64,000 bases of DNA from Ruminococcaceae bacterium BL-4. GTDB lineage: Bacteria > Bacillota > Clostridia > Oscillospirales > Acutalibacteraceae. The translations under genes were made by a program, and so were the position numbers. Below the pieces are notes generated by a model. The model saw only the letters and a list, made by a program, of their open reading frames with translations, did no database searches and was not told the DNA's origin. The stretch covers positions 1,240,001-1,304,000 of the forward strand of contig LR778134.1 of the NCBI GenBank assembly GCA_902809935.1, in the 5' to 3' direction. Positions 53,581 through 62,995 of this stretch are shown in pieces; the stretch's first letter is position 1; every line of letters begins with the position of its first letter.

Positions 53581-54171
53581 TTTTCCTCCTCGATTATAAA
53601 CTGTAAAATTTGTTTCAGTTTCTGATGATTCTGTTTATATGTATTTTTTTGCTTTGCTCAGTTTCCCACTAATATAGTGGCTTTGCTTTGATAAATCAAA
53701 ATTAAATAAACAGGATGCAAAGTTTATGAAATGCTCTAAAAGCAGAAAAGTTTTTTAACATTTATAGTCTAAATATAGTTCTATAGAAAAATGATGTCAA
53801 TGCTTAAGTAAGAAAGCGCAGCCGTAGAGCTTCCTCTTCACGGCTGCGCTTTTTTCCTATTTTACAGTCTACAATTAAAATAGACGCCATAAAAAGAGCC
53901 ACGAAACATTTTAGTTTCGTGGCCTAGATGGTGCGAGTGTACTTACGGCATTTATTTAAAATGTCAGTAATATCAAGGGCTTACGGGCAATCAGATAGCA
54001 GTATTTACGGTTAAAATTGAAGAAATCAATAGTATCTTAAAGGCGTTCCATCAGCGAGGCGCTCTTGTGTTATATCTAGATGTGGATCATTTCCACTCTA
54101 CGGAACGTAGGTTGTTTTGAAGTAATGGGCATGGTACGATGACAATGTAATTAAGAGAGGAGCATGATAAC
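53581..54171. repeat. Gap with dif-like motif, terminator and repeat hairpin
   Basis: TAAACAGGATGCAAAGT at 53707-53723. A terminator follows at 53814-53856 (AGCGCAGCCGTAGAG arm, T6). The GCCACGAAAC/GTTTCGTGGC hairpin is at 53898-53923, followed by TAGATGGTGCG. Then comes the CAGTAATATCAAGGGCTTACG element also seen near 129 and 2232. No gene. Confidence 0.65.
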
Positions 54172-54285
54172 ATGAGCGCTTATATTATCGGTAGCACAAT
54201 TAAAATGTTGCGTGAAAGGAAGAAATATTCACAGAAGCAGCTGACCGAGCTGCTGATAGTCGGTTTGTTTATGACTAAAGTCTGA
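54172..54285 (+). pseudogene. XRE-family regulator, truncated after first helices
   Basis: 37 codons (IGSTIKMLRERKKYSQKQLT, then ELLIVGLFMTKV) behind a good AGAGAGGAG site. This is the start of a Cro/C1-type helix-turn-helix, lost before the recognition helix. Dead fragment just before the flavodoxin-like gene. Confidence 0.65.
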
Positions 54286-54339
54286 CTGCACAAATTTTAC
54301 CAAGCACATGGATTGCACAGGATATGGAGGAGAAAACAT

Positions 54340-55008
54340 ATGAAAATATTACTTCTGAATGGATCGCCCAAGGGGGAAGCTAGCGATACACTTATGTTAA
54401 GCAAGGCATTTTTGGATGGCATGGGCAGAAAATATGAGCAAATCGATTTAATTAAAAAATCTATTGCGCCCTGCATGGGCTGCTTTTCCTGCTGGAAGAA
54501 GACGCCGGGGAAATGCGTCCAGCGTGATGATGCCGCTGAGATGTTGCACAAGATTGCTGGAGCAGACCTGGTCATTTGGTCTATGCCTCTGTATTGTTAT
54601 GGGATGCCATCGCATGTAAAAGCGTTGGTTGACCGTTTGACTCCGCTTACGTCAAATGTTCAGATAACAGACGAGGGAGGCAATACTCATCATGAAACGC
54701 GCGGTAAAATACATGCCCGTCATATGTTGATTTCGGGATGCGGGTTCCCGGATTTCGAAGGCAATTTTGATGCACTTGTTCTTCAATTTAAAAGATTATT
54801 CGGAAAAGACTCTCCAATGATTCTGTGTGTGGAAGCGCCGATACTCAACGTTAAGGAAGCCGAGCCCATTGTATTGCCATATTTCGAGGCGATTCGCAGA
54901 GCCGGAACCGAGTTCGGCTCCAAAGGAACAATTTCCGGTGAAACGATGAAATTTCTTACAAAGCCTATGCTTGATCCTAACGTTTACAGAAAAATATGCA
55001 GCGTATAA
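54340..55008 (+). CDS. Flavodoxin-fold NAD(P)H-dependent oxidoreductase
   Basis: 222 residues from ATG 54340 (GGAGG 8 bases upstream). The FMN phosphate loop is LLNGSPKGEASDTLML (~5-20). The CMGCFSCWKKTPGKC motif (~46-60) is typical of clostridial 'flavodoxin family/iron-sulfur flavoprotein-like' enzymes. SMPLYCYGMPSHVKALVDRL (~86) binds FMN. Likely reduces quinones or metals; partner unknown. The full length is open. Confidence 0.82.
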   Translation: MKILLLNGSPKGEASDTLMLSKAFLDGMGRKYEQIDLIKKSIAPCMGCFSCWKKTPGKCVQRDDAAEMLHKIAGADLVIWSMPLYCYGMPSHVKALVDRLTPLTSNVQITDEGGNTHHETRGKIHARHMLISGCGFPDFEGNFDALVLQFKRLFGKDSPMILCVEAPILNVKEAEPIVLPYFEAIRRAGTEFGSKGTISGETMKFLTKPMLDPNVYRKICSV

Positions 55009-55462
55009 ATCATACATGCCTTTCATTTTTGCTGCTTTGAAAATTGTAATAAATGCAACGCTGAATAGAAGGGGGCGCTGCGGAAGAACATTTCCGCTTT
55101 CTGTGACAGCGATTGACTGTATCATACACTATCTCATTGTTTGAATATAAATTAACTAGGTGCAACAAAAAGTCCTATTACTTGCACCTTGAATGCGAGT
55201 GTCCTTACGGCATTTTCAAATGCTATAAGAACACTCGACATGGTGCGGGTAATTCGAGTTATGAATGAATCGCTCATTCGTGACTATTTATCTTGTGATT
55301 CTGAGTGCTTATCTCAAATACCGTACTTCATAAATTTACATAATTTGATGAAACATAATTAAAAAATTTTAATTCAAACGCTTTATGAAAATGGTTTTAG
55401 AACTTTGAAATCCGGATAGCTTTTTACCAAGTGCAGAAGAACATGTCTGCATCACTTTTTTA
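55009..55462. repeat. Downstream flank of DUF4417 copy E
   Basis: A hairpin-containing element GAGTGTCCTTACGGCATTTT...AACACTC (about 55196-55236) is followed by the conserved GGTAATTCGAGTTATGAATG segment (from ~55246), also found at ~34455, 60220 and 62740. Toward 55462 it parallels the 3' flank of copy B (ATCCGGATAGCTTTTTACCA). No gene. Confidence 0.6.
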
Positions 55463-56770
55463 TTATAATGTCCTGTCAATAATTTCTGCCTGCGTAATAA
55501 TGTCCCGCAGCCTGTCACCACCCACTTTATATTCCAAAAGCTCATCGACGGTATCATAAACGGTACAGTCTTTTTCTACGCGAGTGCACGGTCCAATCGA
55601 AAATTTCATTTTGTCGTTCGGCCAGACTGAACTGAGAGTGTAGTCGATTCCTTTCCACTTAAATTCTACGTCTCCGCCCCTTGACATACAGCTTTTAAAT
55701 TCGCTTAGGGTTTTAAATTGATATGCATCTTCGTTAACGGTTAATATCATAGGAATCTCTCCTTTATATTTGTAGAATTTAAATTCAGGTGCTCCATTCG
55801 GATATTCTTCCAACGGATAGTTTATATCATGGCCTGAAAGATCCGGTGTTCCATTATTCGGATCCCAATTAATAATTTTATCATGAGGATTTGTATGTGC
55901 CCACGGCTGATTATGATCTGTATAATGCCGATTTTTAATTGCCCAACCTCTGCTGTCGTATTTTACAGATACCCAGTAACCGTTTGTTCCTTGTCTGTTT
56001 TCCATATAATATTTCTGGATTGTATTTGGTGGGCCCCATAAAATCCTATCATTTGGTTTGTTGGGATTTGGTTTCCACATTGCTCCATAGGCGCTGCCCA
56101 TTCCAGCTTGTATAAGGCTATTATAGTTCTGATGATTTTCATTTACAACAGATCCGCTTTTAATAATAAGATTACTTCCTACTGGAAGAGGTTCTTCTCC
56201 GCAAATGTATTTTGCGTATTTGGATGGGGTGTATAAGTTTTTGTCCATGTACTTCCATGAACTGCGGTCATAATCGACGAACACGATATTGCCTTGCATC
56301 TCTGGGAATGGCTCATTGTAGCAGATGATTTTCTCCGGTTCAATCCGGCGAAGCATTTCATTATAACCCTTGAGAAAAAATTCTTTCTGGTCCTGATGGT
56401 TGTCATGTTCCGATACCATATAAGTGGATACCGCAACCGTGGAACCCTTTTCGATTCCATCAAAGCAAAACTCAAACGTGTTTTCGTTTCCCCAACTTAC
56501 GGTTGGAATGACGCGAATTCCTTTTGATGCAAAATAGGCGCCACACCAACGGTTTCGAAATGTGTTGGTAAGCTGCAGAACAGGTGCCATCTCAACATAT
56601 ATGCTGAAGTCAGGGGAGAGTACTGCACGATAATGTTTTAGTTTTTCTAAATCAGTATCTGGATTTTTCCATACACGTTCAAATTTGTAGTCATACAGAA
56701 AGAAATGAACCATCCGGTTAAAATGCTTTGTGTCATTAAGGCCTATTTTATCGAACCCTACAAGAAGCAA
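55463..56770 (-). CDS. DUF4417 protein with variable C-terminal module (copy E)
   Basis: 435 codons. The DUF4417 head (~1-215) is nearly the same as copy B. The tail diverges after NYNSLIQAGMGSAYGAMW: here NPNKPNDRILWGPPN, KNRHYTDHNQPWAHTNPHDK, INYPLEEYPNGAPEF and an own central part (GDVEFKWKGIDYTL; a WPNDKMKFSIGPC insert), rejoining at DELLEYKVGGDRLRDIITQA. The likely original start is GTG 56894 behind AGGAGG, but the same one-base shift as in copy B breaks the frame near 56780. Function unknown. The head/tail pattern suggests tail exchange. Confidence 0.7.
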   Translation of the reverse strand: MLLVGFDKIGLNDTKHFNRMVHFFLYDYKFERVWKNPDTDLEKLKHYRAVLSPDFSIYVEMAPVLQLTNTFRNRWCGAYFASKGIRVIPTVSWGNENTFEFCFDGIEKGSTVAVSTYMVSEHDNHQDQKEFFLKGYNEMLRRIEPEKIICYNEPFPEMQGNIVFVDYDRSSWKYMDKNLYTPSKYAKYICGEEPLPVGSNLIIKSGSVVNENHQNYNSLIQAGMGSAYGAMWKPNPNKPNDRILWGPPNTIQKYYMENRQGTNGYWVSVKYDSRGWAIKNRHYTDHNQPWAHTNPHDKIINWDPNNGTPDLSGHDINYPLEEYPNGAPEFKFYKYKGEIPMILTVNEDAYQFKTLSEFKSCMSRGGDVEFKWKGIDYTLSSVWPNDKMKFSIGPCTRVEKDCTVYDTVDELLEYKVGGDRLRDIITQAEIIDRTL

Positions 56771-56894
56771 ATCATGGAAGTCATCCGACTGAATTAAATT
56801 TTGGAATTACCGGAATTTGCAACTTTCCTTTTCCTTCAAACTGATTGCAAAGGAAAAGGGGATTTGTACGATAATTGTAGTTTCCTTCTGTCAC
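56771..56894 (-). pseudogene. Frameshifted N-terminus of DUF4417 copy E
   Basis: GTG 56894 opens the same ~37 codons (NYNYRTNPLFLCNQFEGKGK type) ending in the same TGA as in copy B. Identical position of the shift in both copies. Confidence 0.65.
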
Positions 56895-57418
56895 TTGATT
56901 ACCTCCTAAAAAGTATCTTCTATTGATAGGCGGTATTCGGTCGGAAATTCTCCTATTTAATGAAATTATTCAAAAAGTTTTAAATTCTTTTTTATGTGAG
57001 GTAGTTTTGAATGCTTTTGTAGTATTTGCTTATCTAACAAAGCAGATTTAGCCACCAAATAAAAAGCAGAAAAAAGAAAGCGGAGTCGTCAAATTTGACG
57101 ACTCTGATAGTGGCATGAATATTTCACAATTAAGTAAACTACCAATGAAATTACATATGTAAACTTGCAGCTGTTTTCTGGAAATTTAAAAGCTTTTAAG
57201 AAAAATAGTTAGTCTTTCAGTATTTTATAATCATCCAAATTTCATGTAATAAACATTAAACGAAGTTCAAGTTGATGTTGGGAGAATACAATATCTCCCA
57301 TTACTTTGAGCACTCAGCTCAAAGTCCTGATCTGCCATTTACGTTCTGCTTTCACTGCACTTATATCGTCAGAATCTTTCAGATCCGATGTCTCCGTTCT
57401 GTTTAGGACAAAGGTGGT
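56895..57418. repeat. Upstream flank of DUF4417 copy E, terminator and dif-like site
   Basis: Parallels 36100-36470. The terminator at 57070-57107 (CGGAGTCGTC/GACGACTCTG) would end the minus-strand DJ-1 transcript. The dif-like site is 57239-57266, with AAACG for TGCG in one arm. Homology with the copy B flank stops right after GAAGTT. Confidence 0.65.
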
Positions 57419-58057
57419 TCAGTTTTCATTGTTAGACGGCAAAGTTTGCATGAGGGCAAAGAAATATTTAGGTTCACCGGTACTAAAATATTTATACCAA
57501 GATTCCAGTGTGTTTGGCCCAAAAACACCTAAATGCTCAATAATTTGTTTTGCCCACAACAAAGCTCCGGTGGAACTTGCAGTAATAAGGTTGTTATCCG
57601 CTACAGATGGCTTGTCGATATAAAAACTTTGTCCTTTATATAGAGGAGAAACCATTTCAAGAAATCCCGGTCCATTACTGGTATGCGGACGGTTATTAAG
57701 TAGCCCAAAGTTGGCAAGCGCAGCGGTAGCACCACAGATTGCACCTACCGTAGCGCCTAAAGAGAGAAATTTGCTTGCTTTTTCGATGATAGCGCCATGC
57801 TTTGGGTTGTTCCATGTATTTGCGCCGGGCAATAGCAGCACGTTTTCTTTACTCAGAACGATATCCTCAATCAAGCAATCGGGCACGATTGTTAGCCCAC
57901 CCATTGTTTTGATCGGCTCTTTGGAATCACTAACCGTTTTAAGCGATACACGTTGTGCGCCCTTTTTGAAAAATCGACCAGAATTTAGCTCTGAAATAAC
58001 ATATCCCAGTTCCCAATCGGCTAAAGTATCAAGAACGTAAACATAAACTGTAAACAT
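57419..58057 (-). CDS. DJ-1/PfpI-family protein
   Basis: 212 residues. Class I glutamine-amidotransferase-like fold with the nucleophile elbow VGAICGATAALANFGLL (Cys ~107), an acidic residue early (DWELGYVISEL, Glu ~17) and LLLPGANTW (~74). Members are glyoxalase III/deglycase-like, chaperones or proteases. Divergent from a YafY-type WYL regulator, a very common pairing in Clostridia, so it is likely controlled by it. Terminator at 57070-57107. Confidence 0.85.
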   Translation of the reverse strand: MFTVYVYVLDTLADWELGYVISELNSGRFFKKGAQRVSLKTVSDSKEPIKTMGGLTIVPDCLIEDIVLSKENVLLLPGANTWNNPKHGAIIEKASKFLSLGATVGAICGATAALANFGLLNNRPHTSNGPGFLEMVSPLYKGQSFYIDKPSVADNNLITASSTGALLWAKQIIEHLGVFGPNTLESWYKYFSTGEPKYFFALMQTLPSNNEN

Positions 58058-58184
58058 AAATTTCCTCCCGTTTTCATTGATAGGTAGACTGATTTGTATG
58101 CTTTTTATTCTACCTTACAATTGTTGACAACAGTATGGCAACAATCTACAATGATAAAAAGAAATTTTGAAAGGCGGCTATCAG

Positions 58185-59117
58185 ATGAAAGTTGACAGGC
58201 TTGTCAGCATTATTATGATACTCCTTGCTAAAGACCGTATAGGCGCTCAGGAGTTAGCAGATATGTTTGAAGTTTCACCCCGCACAATCTACCGCGATAT
58301 AGACACGATCAACATGGCGGGTATTCCTGTTTGCTCAACATCGGGAGTGGGCGGCGGTTTTGAAATTATGCAGAAATACAAGATTGATAGAAAGTTTTTT
58401 TCGACTGCTGACCTTTCCGCTATCTTGATGGGGCTTTCCAGTCTTTCCAACATGATACGAGGGGATGAACTGGTAAATGCCCTTGCGAAAGTCAAGAGTT
58501 TTATCCCTGTCGACAGAGCGAAAGACATTGAATTAAAAGCAAATCAAATATATATAGATTTAAGTCCGTGGATGGGCAACAGGAACATACAATCAAATTT
58601 AGAAATTATCAAAACAGCTTTACAGGAAAGAAAGCTACTTTCGTTTGAATATGCAGATCGCTATGGAAATAAAACTGCACGAACAGCCGAACCGTATCAG
58701 CTTGTACTGAAAAGTAGTAATTGGTATATGCAAGGGTATTGCCATAAAAGGAGTGATTACCGTTTATTCAAGCTATCCCGCATATCAAACCTGCAAACGC
58801 AAGAGGAAACTTTTACACCGAGAGATTATCAAAAACCGATTTTAGACTTTGCGGAAATTCTGGAAACAATGCAAACAAAAATCAAAATTCGTATTCATAA
58901 ATCTGTGATGGATCGGGTACTTGATTATTGCACTTATGAAAACTTTTCACCAGACGGTGATGAGCATTATATTGTTAGTTTTCCTTTCATAGAAAATGAT
59001 TACTACTACAATATTCTTTTAGGGTTGGGGGATAAATGCGAGTGTTTAGAGCCGTTACATATCCGCGCAGAAATGAAGCGTAGAATACATGATATGGCCA
59101 CTTTATACGAAAACTAG
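58185..59117 (+). CDS. YafY-type HTH-11/WYL-domain transcriptional regulator
   Basis: 310 residues from ATG 58185 (AAGGCGG just upstream). N-terminal DeoR-like HTH (RIGAQELADMFEVSPRTIYR, ~18-37), WYL sensor domain (~140-210, with RKLLSFEYADRYGNKTARTA and SSNWYMQGYCHKRSDYRLFK) and a WCX C-terminal extension. WYL domains bind nucleic acid or small ligands. Divergent from the DJ-1-like gene with a 127-base shared promoter region. Ligand unknown. Confidence 0.88.
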   Translation: MKVDRLVSIIMILLAKDRIGAQELADMFEVSPRTIYRDIDTINMAGIPVCSTSGVGGGFEIMQKYKIDRKFFSTADLSAILMGLSSLSNMIRGDELVNALAKVKSFIPVDRAKDIELKANQIYIDLSPWMGNRNIQSNLEIIKTALQERKLLSFEYADRYGNKTARTAEPYQLVLKSSNWYMQGYCHKRSDYRLFKLSRISNLQTQEETFTPRDYQKPILDFAEILETMQTKIKIRIHKSVMDRVLDYCTYENFSPDGDEHYIVSFPFIENDYYYNILLGLGDKCECLEPLHIRAEMKRRIHDMATLYEN

Positions 59118-59298
59118 AACAAGAAGTCTATTCTCATATTCATAATACTTTATGTTCGCGATGTTGCGCTATTCCGTTGTTTCCACGCAGGGTATACTCG
59201 TCGATTATATTTGTTCTCTTATAAACATTATGCGAAGTTCGGAGAATGTTCCGAGCTGGTTGTTGTGTAAGTAACGTTTCAGCGACAAAATACGAAAA
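59118..59298. repeat. Spacer with dif-like motif and hairpin
   Basis: TAAACATTATGCGAAGT at 59222-59238, followed by a stem AGTTCGGA/TCCGAGCT, much like the copy at 8957. It lies between convergent gene ends. Confidence 0.55.
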
Positions 59299-60247
59299 CT
59301 ATTTGATTCTTGTTAACCATGAAATCAAATCGGTAATAATTTTGATACTTTTTTCAGACTTCTGATTGTATATGATACCCATATGTCCGTCCTCACCATC
59401 AAAATTAAGTTTGTTTATTACCTTTTTGCTATCCAATATTTTCTTAAAATCCAAAGCCATTTTCCGAAACTCATCCTTTTTGTTGCTCACAAGAAAGGTT
59501 TTTGGAAGATTTTGAAATTCAGAAATATTGGCCTATATCATATTTTGGTACTCTTCAGATTTTGAGTACCCTTTTTTAATATCTTTTAATATCATAGAAC
59601 GCATGCCCCAGTAAGGGATGCTATTTTGATAAAATATCATTATCCCACAATCTAATGCAAGGCCTTGAAATCTATGATTCTTCGTTTGCAAAATTTTAAT
59701 ACCGTTCTCAATCTTTCACTTTCTGAAATTAATGCTTCCATTACTGCAAGGGCAGCGCCGGCAGAATGACCACAGAGGTATATGGTGCATTCATTTCCGC
59801 CGTAATCGGATAAATTGTGTCAATAGCTGCAGCAATATCTCGAATCTGATCTGGAATTTTTACTTTGGAAACGGCAAGCCGATAATTGAGATTAAAAACA
59901 AGGAAACCTTGTTGAGTGATATAACATCCGAATGGTCGGTTGAGTTCCTTACAGCCGGACATAAAACCGCCGCCATATATGTCAATAAAAACAGCTTGTA
60001 GCATATTACGGTTGATACGTGAAGAATCTGACATGTACGGAATATCTCGCTTTTCCTCAATTTCAAAGGGAAGGTTCATTCCGGCAAGTCTTATGCGATC
60101 ACTTTTTTCCCATCGAGCAAGCATTTTGTTTACAAAGCAGTCTTTGATTCCCATAATCTTCTTCAATAAATGCGTCGAATAAAACGATTTGTGTTTGTAC
60201 TGAATTGTCATGGTTCCACTAATTTGAGTTAAGAATGAATCACCCAT
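59299..60247 (-). pseudogene. Alpha/beta hydrolase (esterase/lipase) with frameshifts
   Basis: The 5' part (60247-59780) encodes LLKKIMGIKDCFVNKMLARW, FIDIYGGGFMSG (HGGGF-like oxyanion motif with Tyr for His) and FNLNYRLAV. Then, in another frame, VYLCGHSAGAALAVMEALIS gives the nucleophile elbow. The last piece (59490-59299) carries DGEDGHMGIIYNQKSEKS with the catalytic His. Stops and shifts between the pieces kill the gene. The extreme N-terminus is replaced by the repeat segment starting at ~60220. Confidence 0.75.
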
Positions 60248-60377
60248 TCGTGTTTCTTTATCTTGTGATTATGAGTATTTGCCTCAAATACCGTGTTTCA
60301 CAAATTTGCATGATTTGATGAAACATAATTAAAAATTTCTAAAAACAAAAAATTAATTCGAATACTTAAGGTGTATT
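60248..60377. repeat. Conserved segment copy (GAATGAATCACCCATTCGTG)
   Basis: About 110 bases (from ~60220) matching the repeat block at 34470-34575, 55262-55350 and 62755-62840, here without the GCCACGAAAC hairpin. Confidence 0.6.
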
Positions 60378-60407
60378 TTGCAGTTAAGTCATTCGAAAGA
60401 TCAAGGC

Positions 60408-60466
60408 TTGACAAGGAAAAATATACATGATAAAATAGTCAACGTTGATTATATAACGATGACTAT
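60408..60466 (+). promoter_or_regulatory. Promoter and palindromic operator of the PadR-MFS operon
   Basis: Consensus-like promoter TTGACA (60408-60413), 17 bases, TAAAAT (60431-60436). It overlaps an inverted repeat ATAGTCAACGTT (60435-60446) and AACGATGACTAT (60455-60466), 11 of 12 positions symmetric around an 8-base centre. The position over the -10 and start site suits PadR autorepression. Confidence 0.8.
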
Positions 60467-60482
60467 TTTAGGAGTGAGGCAA

Positions 60483-61061
60483 ATGCTAACACGTTTAGTG
60501 GTCTTGGGCTGTCTAATGCAGTGGCCCATGTCTGGATATCAAATTCAACTGATTCTTCAAGTCAGTCAAACCGAGCAATGGGCAGGAATACTGCCGGGCT
60601 CGGTCTATCACGCGCTGAAAAAGCTTGAAAAGGAAGGGATGGTTATTCTGAAAGGGACTGAAAGAACGGGAAATCGGTTAAAGTCAATCTATGAAATAAC
60701 TCCAACTGGGAAAGAGGAATTTGCAAAATTACTCAAAGAAGCTTGGCAAAAGCCATGTCTGCATTTTCCATCAAATATTTATGGGGCATTAAGTTTCTTA
60801 AATAATTCACAGCTAGAAGAAGTACTTCCTCTTATTGATAAACAGATTGATATGTTGAAAGACGAATTGAATGAATGGAACAGCGGTGAAATAGCAAAGG
60901 CAAAATTTTGTAATGCTGAATTACCGGATTACATGAAAGCAATTTTTGAGAACGGACGCAAACATATTGAATTGGATATTGAGCTTTTGAAAAAGCTGCA
61001 AAAAACTTTACCAAAAGAGAAATTAACCGGAGGATTTTATGGAAAACCAGACAATCAGTAA
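60483..61061 (+). CDS. PadR-family transcriptional regulator
   Basis: 192 residues from ATG 60483 (AGGAG 8 bases upstream; the longer frame to 60378 crosses the promoter). PadR winged helix: VLGCLMQWPMSGYQIQLILQ (~6-25), GSVYHALKKLEKEGMV (~38) and YEITPTGKEEF (~67). C-terminal Vir_act_alpha_C-like helices (~90-190). Overlaps the downstream MFS gene by 23 bases. Likely autorepressor that lifts when the exported drug binds, as with LadR/LmrR. Confidence 0.9.
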   Translation: MLTRLVVLGCLMQWPMSGYQIQLILQVSQTEQWAGILPGSVYHALKKLEKEGMVILKGTERTGNRLKSIYEITPTGKEEFAKLLKEAWQKPCLHFPSNIYGALSFLNNSQLEEVLPLIDKQIDMLKDELNEWNSGEIAKAKFCNAELPDYMKAIFENGRKHIELDIELLKKLQKTLPKEKLTGGFYGKPDNQ

Positions 61062-62226
61062 GCAATCTCAGCGCAATGGCCTTATTGTTGTTACGCTTGC
61101 AATTTTTACGGATATGCTCGTCTATGGGCTGGTCGTTCCCATCTTGCCCGGATATGCCCTTTCATTGGGAGTATCACAAACAGCAATCGGGTTTCTTTTT
61201 GGCAGCTATGCGATTGCCCTTTTTGTGGCGACGCCGATTTTCGGAATCCTGTCGGATAAGGTCGGCCGTAAAGGGCCGATGCTTTGGGGCCTTTTGGGGC
61301 TTGCCGGAGCAACGTTACTCTATGCCTTTGCAAAACAATTCTGGATGCTTGTCGTGGCACGTTCCCTTCAGGGCGTTTCCGCCGCGATTACATGGACTGC
61401 CGGATTTGCATTGTTGGCTGATCTCTATCCGTCGCAGGAACGCGGAAAAGTGATGGGCATCGCATTAGCTGGGCAATCGATCGGCACTTTGATCGGGCCC
61501 ACGGTCGGCGGATGGCTTTATCAGATTGGAGGCTACCAGGTACCATTCCTTGCTGCGACGGGATTAGCCATTATTGATGGGATTTTGAGAATTTTTCTGA
61601 TTAAAGATGTTCCTCACGAAAAATCCGAAAGCGTACTGTCGTCGTTGAATTTACTGAAAAACCGTAGACTGTTAATTATCGTCGGGGTTGTGATTATTGG
61701 GGCATCTATCCCATGTGTCCTTGAACCGACCTTACCATTGCGGCTACAAAAAGGAATGAATGTTTCTTCCGGTGTCACGGGTTTACTGTTTGCAATACCA
61801 ACATTAGCCTATGCAATAAGCGCACCGGTGATAGGTTCCCTGTCTCAACGTATCGGGCATTACAAAGCTATGACAATGGGAATGATATTGGCGGCAGTTT
61901 GTTTTCCCTTTATCGCGCTCTCAAATTCCGTTTGGCTTGTGGCAATCGTACTTGTTTTTCTTGGTATCGGAATGGGTACTGCAATTACGCCCTGTTTGCC
62001 GGAATTTGCTGAAATTTCCCAGAAGAGTGGCACAAATTCATTCGGAGCATCTTTTTCCATTTACAATACGGCCTATTCGATAGGCATGATGATTGGGCCA
62101 ACTTTAGGAGGCATTCTTACAAATTATCTTGGTATCGTCTGGTCTTATTCTGTGGTTGCAATTGTCATTCTTGTCTATATCATATTCTTTAATATCTACA
62201 ATCATCATGCTTTGAAAACAGCTTAA
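61039..62226 (+). CDS. MFS drug exporter (DHA1 type)
   Basis: 395 residues, 12 transmembrane helices. Motif A-like GILSDKVGRKGPMLWGLLGL (~67), motif B-like ARSLQGVSAAITWTAG (~108) and the motif C-like GQSIGTLIGPTVGGWLY (~145) of 12-TM drug:H+ antiporters. Its start lies inside padR, so expression is coupled. Full length, in contrast to the broken MFS at 12906. Substrate unknown. Hairpin terminator at 62243-62277. Confidence 0.9.
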   Translation: MENQTISKQSQRNGLIVVTLAIFTDMLVYGLVVPILPGYALSLGVSQTAIGFLFGSYAIALFVATPIFGILSDKVGRKGPMLWGLLGLAGATLLYAFAKQFWMLVVARSLQGVSAAITWTAGFALLADLYPSQERGKVMGIALAGQSIGTLIGPTVGGWLYQIGGYQVPFLAATGLAIIDGILRIFLIKDVPHEKSESVLSSLNLLKNRRLLIIVGVVIIGASIPCVLEPTLPLRLQKGMNVSSGVTGLLFAIPTLAYAISAPVIGSLSQRIGHYKAMTMGMILAAVCFPFIALSNSVWLVAIVLVFLGIGMGTAITPCLPEFAEISQKSGTNSFGASFSIYNTAYSIGMMIGPTLGGILTNYLGIVWSYSVVAIVILVYIIFFNIYNHHALKTA

Positions 62227-62242
62227 TGTTTTTGAAAAAATG

Positions 62243-62277
62243 CAGCCAAATCTACAAAAAAGACGTAGGTTTGGCTG
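62243..62277 (+). terminator. Hairpin after the MFS gene
   Basis: Arms CAGCCAAATCTAC/GTAGGTTTGGCTG with a 9-base loop. The T-run is poor. Confidence 0.55.
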
Positions 62278-62927
62278 ACGTATAATTGTGCTGATTTTTT
62301 AGGGAAGCTTCCAAATTTACGGTTTGGAGGGTTTCTTATGTTTCGGTATTATTATTTCAATAAACCGAAAAAGGCAATTTGATTTGAGAATATCTCACCA
62401 AACAGAAAAACGCGAGCTTGACGACTATATTATATGAGTGTAGCCGGAACTACTGCAAAATTCTGGCAGATTGGCTCTGATAATAAGTGACAACACAGCA
62501 AGCGTGACAAGGGGAGGTCGACATGGTATACCTAACCCTGTAAATATTGCTTATTTAACTGTCGGAAAGGGAAATTTATGAGATGGTCAAATAAGAGAAA
62601 GAACCGGGAAGACACAGCTTTCCTTCGAGAAAAGGAGTAGCCGTAAGCTATTCCTCAGCGCAGATGGCAGGATAAAAATAAAAAGTGAGTGTCCTTACGG
62701 CATTTTCAAATGCTATAAAAACACTCGGCGTGGTGTAAGTAATTCGAGTTATGAATGAACCATCCATTCGTGGTTATTTATCTTGTGATTATGAGTGCTT
62801 ACCTCAAATACCGTGTTTCACAAATTTGCATGATTTGATAAAATGGGCTTTTTGTAATGTTAGTTTATATAAAAACTATTAATTGCTACTTGTAATAATG
62901 TCTCGAAGAAGTTATTAATCGAAACTG
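62278..62927. repeat. Unassigned stretch, then repeat block interrupted by an IS
   Basis: 62280-62680 shows no recognised gene. 62685-62735 is the GAGTGTCCTTACGGCATTTT hairpin element, as at ~55196. 62740-62927 matches 34464-34651 (the 3' flank of DUF4417 copy B) up to AATCGAAACTG, where the IS3-family element begins. Confidence 0.6.
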
Positions 62928-62995
62928 ACCCGTACCGGGTTTGACGGACACCATAAACATCAAGTAAAATAAGATGAAAGGTTTATGGTGGCGAA

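Noticed and set aside
8957-59260. Interpretation of the recurrent motif and its hairpins as integron attC sites
   Set aside because: The RYYYAAC and GTTRRRY core boxes are not properly present, no integron integrase is visible, and conservation covers 17-28 bp of one arm, which fits a dif/lox-like site better.
62400-62680. Group II intron or retroelement fragment
   Set aside because: G/A-rich structured-looking sequence but no domain V, no reverse transcriptase codons and no recognisable exon junctions.
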